Assembly (NCBI RefSeq): GCF_017115165.1
Contig: NZ_JABXKF010000044.1
Location: 1-64,000 of the forward strand
From: Nostoc sp. LPT
GTDB lineage: Bacteria > Cyanobacteriota > Cyanobacteriia > Cyanobacteriales > Nostocaceae
Length of the DNA stretch: 64,000 nucleotides
Direction: 5' to 3'
A model generated the notes under the pieces. That model did no database searches. It had not been told where the DNA came from and worked only from the letters and a program-made list of their open reading frames with translations. A program made the translations under genes and the position numbers. Numbering within the stretch: the stretch's first letter is position 1; each line of letters begins with the position of its first letter. This document shows positions 10,182 through 19,741 of this stretch, piece by piece.

Positions 10182-10275
10182 TTTTTTGCCTCCACCAACA
10201 ACCAACAACCAATTAGGAGTTAAAAGTTAGGAGTTAGTAGTTAAATTTAACTTTTTACTCCTCACTTTTAAGTTT

Positions 10276-11058
10276 CTAGCCGGCGACTTTAATCGGGCCT
10301 TGAACACTTCCACTGATAAATTGTCTGATCAAGGGATCTTCTGTGTTGTATATTTCACTAACTGTACCTTGCCACTGCACTTTACCTTCATAGAGAAATA
10401 TAAGTCTATCAGATGTACGGCGGATAGTGCTGTCCTGGTGGGTAACAACGGCATAAGTACTACAAACTCCATGTAAACATTGCAAGTGGCGGATTAAATC
10501 TTCGATTACTGTCGAGGCAATGGGATCGAGTCCGGCTGTTGGTTCGTCGTATAGTAGAACTTCTGGCCCTTCACTGGGAGTGTCGGGGTTAGACATAATC
10601 GCACGGGCAAAACTCACCCGTTTGCGCATTCCCCCGGAAAGTTCGGCTGGGTAAAGTTCGCCTATTTCTGGCAAACCTACCATCTCCAATTTTTCTTTTA
10701 CCAAATCTCGGATGCGCGATCGCGGCAGCTTTGAATTTTGATAAAGTAAAAATCCCACATTCTCCTCCACTGTCAGCGAATCAAATAGCGCCGCCTGCTG
10801 AAACACCATACCAATGCCAACCTGCTGGCGGCCATCTTCAATCAAACCCTCTCGCCGCACTCCTTGCACATAAATTTCTCCTTCATCGGGACTAAGTAAC
10901 CCCGCTATTACTCGTAAGATAGTTGATTTCCCAGTCCCTGATGGCCCAATAATCCCCAGTGATTCTCCCCGGTAAATAGTTAAGTCTATATTATCTAGAA
11001 CTTTATGGTTACCAAAGGACTTAGAAACACCTTTCAGTTCAATCAATGGTTCAGTCAT
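10276..11058 (-). CDS. ABC transporter ATP-binding protein, MlaF-like
   Basis: A 260-residue ATPase expected to power the MCE system with the following MlaD-like gene. It has Walker A GPSGTGKST, Q-loop VFQQ, signature LSGGMRKRV, Walker B VLLYDEPTAGLDP and switch histidine VVTHQ. The pattern VRREGLIEDGRQQVGIGMVF is typical of the MlaF/Ttg2A group rather than general importers. About 95 bp separates it from the MCE gene. It starts at an ATG; the heptamer repeats immediately upstream lie in its leader. Confidence 0.9.
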   Translation of the reverse strand: MTEPLIELKGVSKSFGNHKVLDNIDLTIYRGESLGIIGPSGTGKSTILRVIAGLLSPDEGEIYVQGVRREGLIEDGRQQVGIGMVFQQAALFDSLTVEENVGFLLYQNSKLPRSRIRDLVKEKLEMVGLPEIGELYPAELSGGMRKRVSFARAIMSNPDTPSEGPEVLLYDEPTAGLDPIASTVIEDLIRHLQCLHGVCSTYAVVTHQDSTIRRTSDRLIFLYEGKVQWQGTVSEIYNTEDPLIRQFISGSVQGPIKVAG

Positions 11059-11722
11059 TAGTTATTAGTCATTGGTCATTGGTCATTGGTCATTAGTCAG
11101 TAGAAAATAAACAAATGACTACTGAGAACTAACAAAGGACAAATATGCCAAATAGTGATTTCATAGTTATTGGTAGGACATTGTATAGTGTATTATAAGT
11201 ACATAATTAGCATTCTGATTAGTAAACTTTATTTTTTAGCATAATATTTAGTTATTGGCGATGTTTATCGTCTCAAAATACCCTCAACACAAGGCTGACG
11301 AAGACACCGTAGTAATTAAACATCTCAGTGATGTGAAAATAAGATTCCAGTTTTCTGTAGACATAAGTAAACTCATTTATATAGTATTACTATAGTACTT
11401 AAGGTTATAACTACTTCAGAGAAAAGTTACAGCAAAAAAAGCTCATTAAGTAGGTTAATACAAGATATAAAAATCAGATTTAATTTATGAAGCTCGAAAG
11501 GTTCTAACTTCTGGCTTTTTATAGTAGGTCAAACACATATTTTTCCTCAATTATTAAGTATGGCAATAAAAAATTATTTTGATCCCATCCAAAGTTATTG
11601 GAATTAGCATAATTATTAGATAAGGGGAGAGGATAATAGTATTATTTTTCAATTTGATAATTAGCAAATTCACAAATTATTTATTATTGTAACAATAACT
11701 GTTAAAAATCAAAATCTAAATT
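11059..11722. other. A+T-rich intergenic region with short tandem repeats
   Basis: At 11060-11100 the heptamer ATTGGTC/ATTAGTC is repeated in tandem about five times, a common cyanobacterial short repeat. The remainder is A+T-rich without a convincing ORF and presumably holds the divergent promoters of the ABC operon and the aldolase gene. Confidence 0.55.
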
Positions 11723-12760
11723 ATGAGTAGCCAGTTAGAACAGTTTGCAAGTGATAATTCCTCTGGTATTTGTCCTGAAGCACTGGAATATATAATTAGG
11801 GCAAATCAAGGTAGTGTTCCAGCTTATGGAAATGATGAATGGACTCAAAAAGCAACAGATTATTTTCGTGAACTCTTTGAAATTGATTGTGAAGTATTTT
11901 TTACCTTTAATGGTACGGCCGCAAATTCTTTATCGTTAGCTGCTCTTTGTCAGTCATATCACAGCGTCATTTGCCATGAGACATCTCACATAGAAACAGA
12001 TGAATGTGGCGCACCTGAATTTGCATCTAATGGCTCTAAACTGCTACTTGCTCACGGTAAAAATGGCAAATTAACATCAGATGCTATAGAGGCAATTGTT
12101 ACTAAACGCACTGATATTCATTATCCTAAACCTAAAGTTATTAGCATTACACAATCAACTGAATTAGGAACTTTATATTCTATTGAAGAACTTTTAAATA
12201 TTAAAGAAGTTGCAAACAAATATAACTTAAAGATTCACATGGATGGCGCTCGTTTTGCAAATGCAGTTGCCGCTATGAATAAAAGCCCCGCTGAAATTAC
12301 TTGGAAAACTGGAGTGGATGTATTGTGCTTTTGTGGTACTAAGAATGGAATGGCATTAGGTGAAGCCATTCTTTTCTTCAACAAAGCGCTAGCAGAGGAT
12401 TTTGATTATCGATGCAAGCAAGCAGGCCAGCTAGCTTCAAAAATGCGGTTTATTTCTGCTCCCTGGTTGGGTTTATTAGAAACTGGTGCTTGGCTAAAAA
12501 ATGCCAGACACGCTAATCAATGTGCTGAATACTTAGAAAATCAACTATTAAACATAGAAGGAGTTGACTTGATGTTTCCTAGAGAAGCCAACGCCGTATT
12601 TGTAAAATTATCTGAAGAAGTCATTCACAGCTTAAAAGCAAAGAACTGGCAGTTTTATACATTTATTGGTGTGGGAGGAGTACGTTTTATGTGTTCTTGG
12701 AACACTACTCAATCAAGGATTGATGAATTAGTTGGTGATATTAAAAACGCAAAAAAGTAA
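11723..12760 (+). CDS. ltaE: Low-specificity L-threonine aldolase
   Basis: A PLP enzyme that splits L-threonine/allo-threonine to glycine and acetaldehyde. The 345 residues follow the beta-eliminating lyase fold: FASDNSSGICPEAL at the N-terminus, the GTAANSLSL cofactor loop, HIETDECGAPE, KIHMDGARFANA with the PLP-ring Asp, and FCGTKNGM with the Schiff-base Lys. It is A+T-rich compared with its neighbours. No good ribosome site is visible. It stands alone, followed by about 900 bp without genes. Confidence 0.9.
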   Translation: MSSQLEQFASDNSSGICPEALEYIIRANQGSVPAYGNDEWTQKATDYFRELFEIDCEVFFTFNGTAANSLSLAALCQSYHSVICHETSHIETDECGAPEFASNGSKLLLAHGKNGKLTSDAIEAIVTKRTDIHYPKPKVISITQSTELGTLYSIEELLNIKEVANKYNLKIHMDGARFANAVAAMNKSPAEITWKTGVDVLCFCGTKNGMALGEAILFFNKALAEDFDYRCKQAGQLASKMRFISAPWLGLLETGAWLKNARHANQCAEYLENQLLNIEGVDLMFPREANAVFVKLSEEVIHSLKAKNWQFYTFIGVGGVRFMCSWNTTQSRIDELVGDIKNAKK

Positions 12761-13657
12761 GCGAATTAGCCTACTTATATCATTTTTGCATAAGTTAGTT
12801 ATGATTCCCATAGTCATTGCACCCTACCATTAAATCTGACTTTTCACGGGATGTGGAAAAGTCAGATCAAATGTTGTTTTGGAATTAGAGAAAAATTCGT
12901 AACCGTAAGCGCGTTTGCGATCGCAGGACAAGCACAAATTTTTTTTCCACCAGTCCAACAAATAGCTTGTCACTTTTAGCACCGAATTTCAATTACTGTA
13001 TTGTATATACTGTACTTTGTCCATAATCCTTTATGAGCAAGCTTTTTGAGACTTAATGGCAAAAGTCAGGTCTAAGAGAAAAAGGTAAGAAATCTATAAA
13101 GTGTAAAGTATTGTTGCACAAGCGTTTCTTTTAGGTACGACCTTGCAACACTTTTGCGGGGTTGTACCAGTCGCAATTGGGAGAGCCAAACCAATGCTAC
13201 AAAGAAGGTTATCTAATACTGGTTCGTTAGTAAATAGCCCTCTTTTATCACTTTCAGGAGAGAATAATCTGGAAGGCTTACAACATAAGATTTTTACCAA
13301 AAATATTGATTTCAGCCATTCTGTTAGAAAATAAACGCTCAAATGCGCGTTCTATCTACAGTTCAAAATTTGGCTCTTATTTTTCTTTTCTCAGAGTGAC
13401 AGAAGAGGGATAGGTAGGCACAATTAAACCAAACTGTATAAACTTATATAAAACACCATAAACGCTTTGAATATAAGCTCTTAAGCGATTTATATCTATT
13501 AATATATTTGTATTTTTTTTTAGCGTCCACCTACTTATTAAGCCTTTAAGCTTGGATATAAAATTTATAAATTTTCTCAAAATAGATTTTATAAATCAAC
13601 AATATCCTTCATACTTTAAAGCAGTAATCCTACGTAAAATTTAAGGAAGGGATGCCA
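12761..13657. other. Long region without a supported gene
   Basis: About 900 bases. Short frames on both strands at 13094-13342 and 13377-13580 overlap or have no ribosome site. The minus-strand frame 13377-13580 is A+T-rich and could be a gene remnant, but I do not recognise it. The last 60 bases lead into the ATPase gene. Confidence 0.35.
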
Positions 13658-15883
13658 ATGACATCTCTATTACAGCGACTAAGTGCAGAACGAAATCGCA
13701 GATTTGTAGGGCGTGGGCGGGAAGTGGAGCTATTTATTGATGCGATCGCATCAACAGAATTACCTTTTCACATTTTGCACGTCTTTGGCCCTGGTGGTGT
13801 GGGCAAGACAACCCTTATGCAGCAGTTTTTACGGTTTTGTGAACGGTCAAAAATATCAACTATCTACGTAGAAGGACGTAATATAGAAGCTGTACCAGAA
13901 TCTTTTGTTAGCACGTTGCGTTCCTTGATGGGATTGAATGAATCAGATTCTCCTTTAGATGTGCTAGCCCAAAGACAAGAACGTAATGTAATTTTAATTG
14001 ATACCTATGAAGCTATTACCCAGCTAGATGAATGGTTGCGAGAAGTATTCTTACCCCATTTGTCTGTTAATACCTTAATTGTAATTGCTGGACGCAATCC
14101 CCCCTCATCTGGTTGGTGTAGCGATCCAGGTTGGCAAGCTTTGATGCACACCTTGCCCCTACGCAATCTTACCCCAGAAGAAAGTCAAACTTATCTCACC
14201 ACACGAGATATTCCCACCACACAACACCAGGCGATTCTAGATTTGACCCACGGACATCCTCTAGCATTATCTTTGGTTGCTGAGGTGTTTGCTCAGGGAA
14301 AAGAAATCTCTTTTCAAGCAGAATCTGCTCCCAATATTGTTAAAACACTGTTGTCAAGATTCATAAAAGAAGTGCCAACGCCCGCACACCGTATGGCTTT
14401 AGAAGCTTGTGCGGTGATCCGGCTGACTACCGAAGCCGCACTAAATCAAATATTGGCTGTGCCTCAAAATATTTTGGCTGGTGAGGCTCACTCTTTAGGG
14501 GAAATACTTGATGTTCACGATTTATTTGAGTGGTTGCGCGAATTGTCGTTTATCGAATCAGGGCAATTGGGTTTATTTCCTCACGATTTAGCACGCGAAG
14601 TTTTAATTGCTGACTTGCGTTGGCGTAATTCAGAATTCTACACGGAATTACACCACCGAGCGCGTCGATATTATACTAAACGACTAGGACAAACCCAAGG
14701 GCAAGAAAAGCATCGAGTGCTACTTGATTATATTTTTTTGCATCGGGATAACTCGGCAATTCGATCCTGTTTCACTTGGGGTGAGCAAAGTAGTTTATTG
14801 ACAGACTCACTACGGGAAACTGACAAAACCGCACTGCTGGGGATGGTGGCAGAATATGAAGGCGAAGAATCAGCAAAAATAGCAGCTCGCTGGTTGAAGC
14901 GCCAACCGCAGAATGTAGTAGTATTTCGTGACTTGCACTCCGAACCTGCGGGATTTGCAATGATGGTGGCATTGCAGACAGCAACTGTTGAAGATTTGAG
15001 TGCAGATCCGGGCGCTTTGGCATCTTGGCAATATCTCCAAACCCATGCACCATTACGCCCTAGTGAAGGTGCAACTATTTTCCGCTTCTGGATGGCGCGG
15101 GACACCTATCAAGCTGTTTCCCCCACCCAAAGTCTAATTTTCATTAATTTTGTGCAGTATTTTCAGAAAACACCGGGGTTAGCATACACTTTCCTACCTT
15201 GTGCCCAAGCAGATAGTTGGACAGCAATGTTGAACTACTTCGACTTAACACGACTTTCTGAAACTGATTTTACAGTTGAGGGAAGACAATATGGTGTTTA
15301 TGGGCATGACTGGCGAATTGTCTCACCTGCCGCATGGCAGGAAATTTTGGCCCGAAAAGAGGTTACAACTGCCGGAGAATCTGTAGATAATACTCTAGTC
15401 GGTGAACCTCTGTTAGTTCTTAGTCAACCAGAATTTGTGGAGGCGGTGCAGAATGCGTTACGTAACTTTAGTTGTCCCGATGTATTACAGAATAATCCAT
15501 TAGTGCGATCGCGAAGCGTACAAGAAGTGTTCTCGCGCTTAGTGTCAGAACAAGTTGCCACAAAAGCAAGTATGAGCAAGAGTCCAAAGGAGACGCAACT
15601 CTCCGAGCAGCCGGACTCTGGGCACCTACGCGATGCCTGCGGTGGGCAAAGTCAACGTGTTAACGTTTTACAAAATCTGGTGAAACAAGCAGTTGAATCC
15701 TTACAATCATCCCCGCGTGATGAAAAACTCTACCGCGCTGTTTATCGAACTTATTTAAATCCCGCCCCCACGCAAGAACAAGCAGCTGAGTTACTAGATT
15801 TGCCTTTCAGTACCTATCGCCGTCATCTGAAAGCTGGGATGACGAGAGTTACAGATATTTTATGGCAAAGAGAAATTAGCTAA
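13658..15883 (+). CDS. Large P-loop ATPase with C-terminal helix-turn-helix
   Basis: A 741-residue cytosolic protein. An N-terminal AAA_16/NACHT-like module carries Walker A FGPGGVGKTT (about residues 45-54) and Walker B NVILIDTYEA. A long helical sensor-like region follows without clear repeats. The C-terminal 60 residues resemble a sigma-region-4/LuxR-type HTH (APTQEQAAELLDLPFSTYRR). The ATG at 13658 is preferred to the one at 13652, because AAGGAAGG lies 7 nt before it. About residues 641-664 are encoded by an inserted repeat. The layout suggests a STAND-type signalling ATPase or transcription regulator; the target is unknown. No partner gene is adjacent. Confidence 0.75.
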   Translation: MTSLLQRLSAERNRRFVGRGREVELFIDAIASTELPFHILHVFGPGGVGKTTLMQQFLRFCERSKISTIYVEGRNIEAVPESFVSTLRSLMGLNESDSPLDVLAQRQERNVILIDTYEAITQLDEWLREVFLPHLSVNTLIVIAGRNPPSSGWCSDPGWQALMHTLPLRNLTPEESQTYLTTRDIPTTQHQAILDLTHGHPLALSLVAEVFAQGKEISFQAESAPNIVKTLLSRFIKEVPTPAHRMALEACAVIRLTTEAALNQILAVPQNILAGEAHSLGEILDVHDLFEWLRELSFIESGQLGLFPHDLAREVLIADLRWRNSEFYTELHHRARRYYTKRLGQTQGQEKHRVLLDYIFLHRDNSAIRSCFTWGEQSSLLTDSLRETDKTALLGMVAEYEGEESAKIAARWLKRQPQNVVVFRDLHSEPAGFAMMVALQTATVEDLSADPGALASWQYLQTHAPLRPSEGATIFRFWMARDTYQAVSPTQSLIFINFVQYFQKTPGLAYTFLPCAQADSWTAMLNYFDLTRLSETDFTVEGRQYGVYGHDWRIVSPAAWQEILARKEVTTAGESVDNTLVGEPLLVLSQPEFVEAVQNALRNFSCPDVLQNNPLVRSRSVQEVFSRLVSEQVATKASMSKSPKETQLSEQPDSGHLRDACGGQSQRVNVLQNLVKQAVESLQSSPRDEKLYRAVYRTYLNPAPTQEQAAELLDLPFSTYRRHLKAGMTRVTDILWQREIS
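15581..15650. repeat. Repeat element inserted in frame in the ATPase gene
   Basis: A G+C-richer segment bounded by GAGTCC and GGACTC-type inverted motifs encodes KSPKETQLSEQPDSGHLRD and onward. It is unlike the surrounding protein and typical of cyanobacterial interspersed repeats. The frame stays open. Confidence 0.5.
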
Positions 15884-15967
15884 TGAGCGAAAATTACGAG
15901 TGCAGAGTGCGAAAAAACGAATGATTAATCTTGTTTATATTACTTGTTAGGATTGGAGCAAAAATTG

Positions 15968-16103
15968 TAAGGAAAGCGTATTAATTACGCGAACCAATAC
16001 TGCGTAGGTTTTGCCTAAAAAATAAAAATGTGTAGGTTGGGTTAAGGAGCGAAACCCAACCTACAAATATTCTTAACCGAGCAGTATTGTTACACTTTCC
16101 TTA
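15968..16103. repeat. Inverted-repeat element, family D
   Basis: Terminal inverted repeats TAAGGAAAGCGTA and TACACTTTCCTTA match with one mismatch. A second inverted pair (AATACTGC / GCAGTATT) lies inside, and in the centre is a perfect 13-bp hairpin at 16031-16065 (TGTAGGTTGGGTT / AACCCAACCTACA). A similar GTGTAAGGGAAG ... CTTTTCCTTACAC pair lies near 24908-24970. It fills the gap between two convergent genes. Confidence 0.65.
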
Positions 16104-16231
16104 GCACGCAGAAAAAAAAGATAGCCACCAGATCCCCAAACCATAGTAGTATCAACGACAAAGCGTTCTTGGGTAAATACTGATGGCTATGCCTCAATTA
16201 AATCACAATCAATAAATGCGCGCAATTGCAT

Positions 16232-17023
16232 TTACTTCTCAGTTAATATAGGACCCACTAGCGCTAACACTTCATCCTTTGTAGCAAAGCCATCGAAAGC
16301 TTCACTAGCGAACGGAATTGGACTACCAAGACGATTCTCGTTGTAGATTACTTCACTTACATTCCTAATCCACGGTCGTACGTCTACACCGTAAAAAGTC
16401 TGCCGCAGGTATCGTATTCCAGCAGCATGTCGGGCTTCTATACTGTGGATTTCTAGAGCGGCGGCTAGCACCGTTTTGCCAGATGGACCGGCAGCAAGCA
16501 AGTTTTGTACCTGTCCCTTATAAGCTGCTACTCCTGTGTCTTCAACGAACTGTAGGGCAAGTAAAAAGTCTTCCGGTTTAGCAAATGGGTTGCGTTGAAG
16601 TATGGCATCGTAGTTGGGATTAGCTGGGATAGTAATTCCATCTGGATTACCTCCTAAAGATTTCAGTACAGCTGATAGATCAGTAACGTGTTGAGTTTCA
16701 TCCTTTCCATAAGAGATGAGAGCGTTTTTGGCTACCTTTGGGAGACTGCTCAATCCGCCATTTTGGGTTGCAGTAATTGCACGGCGATAAAAATCAGCTT
16801 CCAGTTTTTCCAACGTTAGGGCATATTCAACAACTTCTTTAGGGTTCAGCACTGTCCCATGAGCATAGGCTGGTATTGCTGGAATTAACAACAGAGACAG
16901 AAAGGTAATTAGAGGCAGGATAAGAACTATACCCCAAACTCTTGCTACCAGACAGCGGAATAGTCCACTGGAAGTACTGAGGTTTGCAACTATTTGTGTC
17001 GCCAAATCTAAAAGGGTTTTCAT
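16232..17023 (-). CDS. Exported ferritin-like domain protein
   Basis: It has an N-terminal hydrophobic signal/anchor (about 32-55, ending PAYAHG). A ferritin-like four-helix bundle of the Ferritin_2 type follows, with candidate metal ligands in KLEADFYRRA, KDETQHVTDL, FVEDTGVAAYKG and SIEARHAAGIRYL. Iron binding is likely but not proven for the family. The start is set at the ATG giving MKTLLDLATQ because TTAAGGAG lies 10 nt before it. The paralogous gene ends 19 bp upstream, so the two form an operon. Confidence 0.82.
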   Translation of the reverse strand: MKTLLDLATQIVANLSTSSGLFRCLVARVWGIVLILPLITFLSLLLIPAIPAYAHGTVLNPKEVVEYALTLEKLEADFYRRAITATQNGGLSSLPKVAKNALISYGKDETQHVTDLSAVLKSLGGNPDGITIPANPNYDAILQRNPFAKPEDFLLALQFVEDTGVAAYKGQVQNLLAAGPSGKTVLAAALEIHSIEARHAAGIRYLRQTFYGVDVRPWIRNVSEVIYNENRLGSPIPFASEAFDGFATKDEVLALVGPILTEK

Positions 17024-17042
17024 CTTCGAGTAACTCCTTAAG

Positions 17043-17765
17043 TTAGGCGACGAGAGCGCCATTGATTGGGTTGTTCAATATATTCAAAGAGCCAACAATC
17101 GCCACAATCTGTTTAGGCGTGTATAACTCATCGTAAGCATTTCCCTTGACTGGATTTAGTGCGGGAACTAAGTTAGCATCATTCACTGCACGCTCTATAT
17201 CTAACTCAGTGGTGGGTCGCTTTAGGAGAGCACGTACACCTGCTGTATGACGTGCTTCTACAGACACAATAGAACCAGCGGCAAGCAAGTATGTGGGGTT
17301 TTTCAGGCTGGTTCCCGCACCATTGTAAGCATGAACACCCGTGTCTTCCAAGGACACAGCTGTATTCAAGATGGTGTTGCGATCTTTGAGAACAGCATTT
17401 AACCCAGCTTGATTAAAGCTGAGGTCTTTCGTTTGAAATTTCGCATTTGCACCAAGCACCTGGCGGAGAAAAGTTACGTGCGAGGCTTCATGAGAGCCTA
17501 TGGCTTGGAGATAGTCAAACTCTTTTTTGTCTTTAATTTTGCCAGATCTAAGAGCAAATAAATAGAATGCTGCTTCCAGCTCTTCCAATAATAGAGCAAA
17601 GTTAAGGATGCCAACATCATTAGCAGCAAATGTCAGAGTTTTGGTTGAGCTAATAGTGTGTGCCGTTAGCTTGTTAGGTAATATCGTTAGGGCTGCTGCA
17701 CCAAAACTACAAAAACCCCATTTTAATAAGGCACGTCGCGAGGTGGAAGATAACTTCCTATTCAT
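17043..17765 (-). CDS. Ferritin-like protein with Tat-type signal
   Basis: A 240-residue paralogue of the following gene. The N-terminus SRRALLKWGFCSFGAAALT has a twin arginine before a hydrophobic stretch, so export folded through Tat is likely. The Ferritin_2-type bundle shows LLEELEAAFYLFAL, SHEASHVTFLRQV, SLEDTGVHAYNGAG and SVEARHTAGVRALL, each with Glu/His in helix-compatible spacing. AGGAGACAAC precedes the ATG. It is the first gene of a two-gene operon. A role in extracytoplasmic metal or oxidative-stress handling is inference. Confidence 0.82.
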   Translation of the reverse strand: MNRKLSSTSRRALLKWGFCSFGAAALTILPNKLTAHTISSTKTLTFAANDVGILNFALLLEELEAAFYLFALRSGKIKDKKEFDYLQAIGSHEASHVTFLRQVLGANAKFQTKDLSFNQAGLNAVLKDRNTILNTAVSLEDTGVHAYNGAGTSLKNPTYLLAAGSIVSVEARHTAGVRALLKRPTTELDIERAVNDANLVPALNPVKGNAYDELYTPKQIVAIVGSLNILNNPINGALVA

Positions 17766-17920
17766 GTTGTTGTCTCCTAAAAAAGTCAGTTTTTATTTAC
17801 CTACTCGCTAGTAGTTAAGGATAATTACACACATTTCTATTAATTACTGGGCCTATCCGTAGCAGGGCAGAAATGAACACCCAAGCGAGATTGACGCCTA
17901 GTTTATTATTAGAAACACTG

Positions 17921-18679
17921 TTAACTTACGCTTTCTTGCTTTTTTTTCTTTCTCAATAGAGCGGCTGTAGATAAAAAACCCGACGTTAATATACCCAACC
18001 CAAAAGAGGATTCAGGGACTGCTGCAATACTAGTTTGAACTCCGGTGAGGGTAATTGTATAACTCCCACCGTTCAATCTCAGACCGTCAAATTCGCTAAG
18101 TGGAGATCCGCCACCTGCACCAGTTGGACTGTAAACTCCCACTCCATCAAAGGAGACTTCAGGGAAACGCGGGAAAATATCCCCCCCAGCACTAACAGGA
18201 TAGTAATCAAAACCAGAAATGGCTAAGTAATAGATTCCTGATTGGTTAGGGGAAAAACCACCTATTGGCAGAGTTGCCTGTGTTGAATTAGAGCTTTCGT
18301 TGTCGTTAGCAAAAATGCCTTTGCCGCTTGAGTCGAACAAATACAACTGCGGGTCTGCAAGGGTGCCTGGATTAATTGCTGTCGTAGCCGAGAATAGCTT
18401 TCCCTCAGTTAGAAAGATTTGGAATATGTCAGCATCGGGAGTTGCTTGAGAAATTTTCCCAGAGATTGACTCCAACGGTAGTAATCCCGATGGAATGATT
18501 TGGGCTGTACTCAAACTCTCGCCTGCATCTCCAATTTCCGTTAACGTGACAGCCTGTGCTTGATTTGATGTCAGTACAGCAATCAGTACTGAGATTGCCG
18601 TCCCCCATACAAATTTGTTCACTACATATAAATTAGTTTCAGTATTTAAGTCTAAAGGGTTACTTACGTACCTCAGCAT
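17921..18679 (-). CDS. PEP-CTERM sorting-domain exported protein
   Basis: About 250 residues with a signal peptide (WGTAISVLIAVLTSNQAQA). The beta-rich domain resembles pre-peptidase/DVUA0089-type modules (DADIFQIFLTEGKLFSATT, QSGIYYLAISGFDYYP). It ends in a C-terminal VPESSFGLGILTSGF, a hydrophobic helix and RKKKK, the PEP-CTERM signal for exosortase processing. It is probably a surface or extracellular-matrix protein. The first ATG (18679) is used; an upstream TTG frame adds ten residues. Four 11-bp tandem repeats lie 40-80 bp upstream of the start. Confidence 0.8.
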   Translation of the reverse strand: MLRYVSNPLDLNTETNLYVVNKFVWGTAISVLIAVLTSNQAQAVTLTEIGDAGESLSTAQIIPSGLLPLESISGKISQATPDADIFQIFLTEGKLFSATTAINPGTLADPQLYLFDSSGKGIFANDNESSNSTQATLPIGGFSPNQSGIYYLAISGFDYYPVSAGGDIFPRFPEVSFDGVGVYSPTGAGGGSPLSEFDGLRLNGGSYTITLTGVQTSIAAVPESSFGLGILTSGFLSTAALLRKKKKQESVS

Positions 18680-18718
18680 CGCGCTTGTGAAGCTTACTGT
18701 CCAGTCCAAAAAGTAGTT

Positions 18719-18762
18719 ATTTATTGCTCATTTATTGCTCATTTATTGCTCATTTATTGCTA
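18719..18762. repeat. 11-bp tandem repeat upstream of the PEP-CTERM gene
   Basis: TTTATTGCTCA is repeated just under four times without variation, in the region where the promoter or leader of the minus-strand gene should be. Confidence 0.85.
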
Positions 18763-19640
18763 AAATTCCCTAGCCGAGGGAGCAATCCCCCAAAGTTAGA
18801 TCGGGCTTTAATTCTCAGTTAGATAGCTATATTCTCAATAAACACAGCTATTTCGCTGCAATGCCTGCCTCAGGCTATACCTACGCACTATTAAATAGGT
18901 GATTTATACCCCTAATTTTTAGCACCTCACAAAATCAGGACTCTCAAACACAAACAAATCTGTGAGATCCGCAGCAGTCAGCTTAGTGGCTAGAAAAGTT
19001 GTGTCTTGGTGGTCTGAAGCCAAAGCTTTAAAAGTTGCATAGTTAGGACTACGAGCAAAATAGCGACAAATGCCACTAGGGGACGAAAAAAATGAGTAGC
19101 TTGAGTCCAATATAGCGATCGCTTGATGGAAAGAATTACCATATTTTGGACTGCTTTATCTACGAGTAATCTGCCTTTAGTTGGTATATAAAGAGGTGAT
19201 ACTCCGAGCATTTATTTTCATAGTTGCCCTTTTTGAGGTGTTTAGCCTCTACTGTTGGTGTGGAAATAGGAAGTTGATTTGGATTTCAAAAAAGACTGAG
19301 GCTATTACCGAAGCGCTTCACAGCTTATTTGCTCTTACTACTCATTTTCCAGACCAAAACTTGCTCATTCCTTGCTCACCCTTGTCTATATTGATTTTCA
19401 GCTAAGGAATAAAAATTACATTCTGACTTTTTGATTACTTGTGCTGATTTCCATCAATAAAACCCTCATAAAATCTCTGAGTCCATTGATTAATATCTAT
19501 GTCAATCATCTAGTGCGGAAATGTCTTTTTACCCTGCCTGTGCTTGGCAATTTCTTTACGCTTGTGTTTTTCAATAGGCGTTTCAAAGTGACGATGCTTT
19601 CTCGTCTCTGGAAAAATCCCAGCCGAAGAACGTGGAGTAA
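18763..19640. other. Region without intact gene
   Basis: The minus-strand frame 18919-19110 ends in a plausible protein C-terminus (SDHQDTTFLATKLTAADLTD) and may be a gene remnant, but I do not recognise it. The rest of this 880-bp stretch has no supported feature. Confidence 0.35.
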
Positions 19641-19730
19641 TTAGGTTTTTAACGTTTCAACCACCTTATCCACGAGTTCCATTGGATCAATTGGCTTGGT
19701 AATAAAAAGTTGAAAACTTGCTTTTAAAAT
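19641..19730 (-). pseudogene. Remnant: C-terminus of a response-regulator receiver domain
   Basis: The minus strand reads FQLFITKPIDPMELVDKVVE, then TLKT and a stop. This is the Lys-Pro loop and last helix of a receiver domain as found at the end of hybrid histidine kinases. There is no start and the rest of the domain is gone. The nuclease gene begins 12 bp beyond. Confidence 0.6.
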
Positions 19731-19741
19731 ATGCTGTTCAT

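Noticed and set aside
13094..13580. Small frames on both strands in the 900-bp gap
   Set aside because: They overlap or have no ribosome site and no similarity that I recognise; possibly remnants but not supportable.
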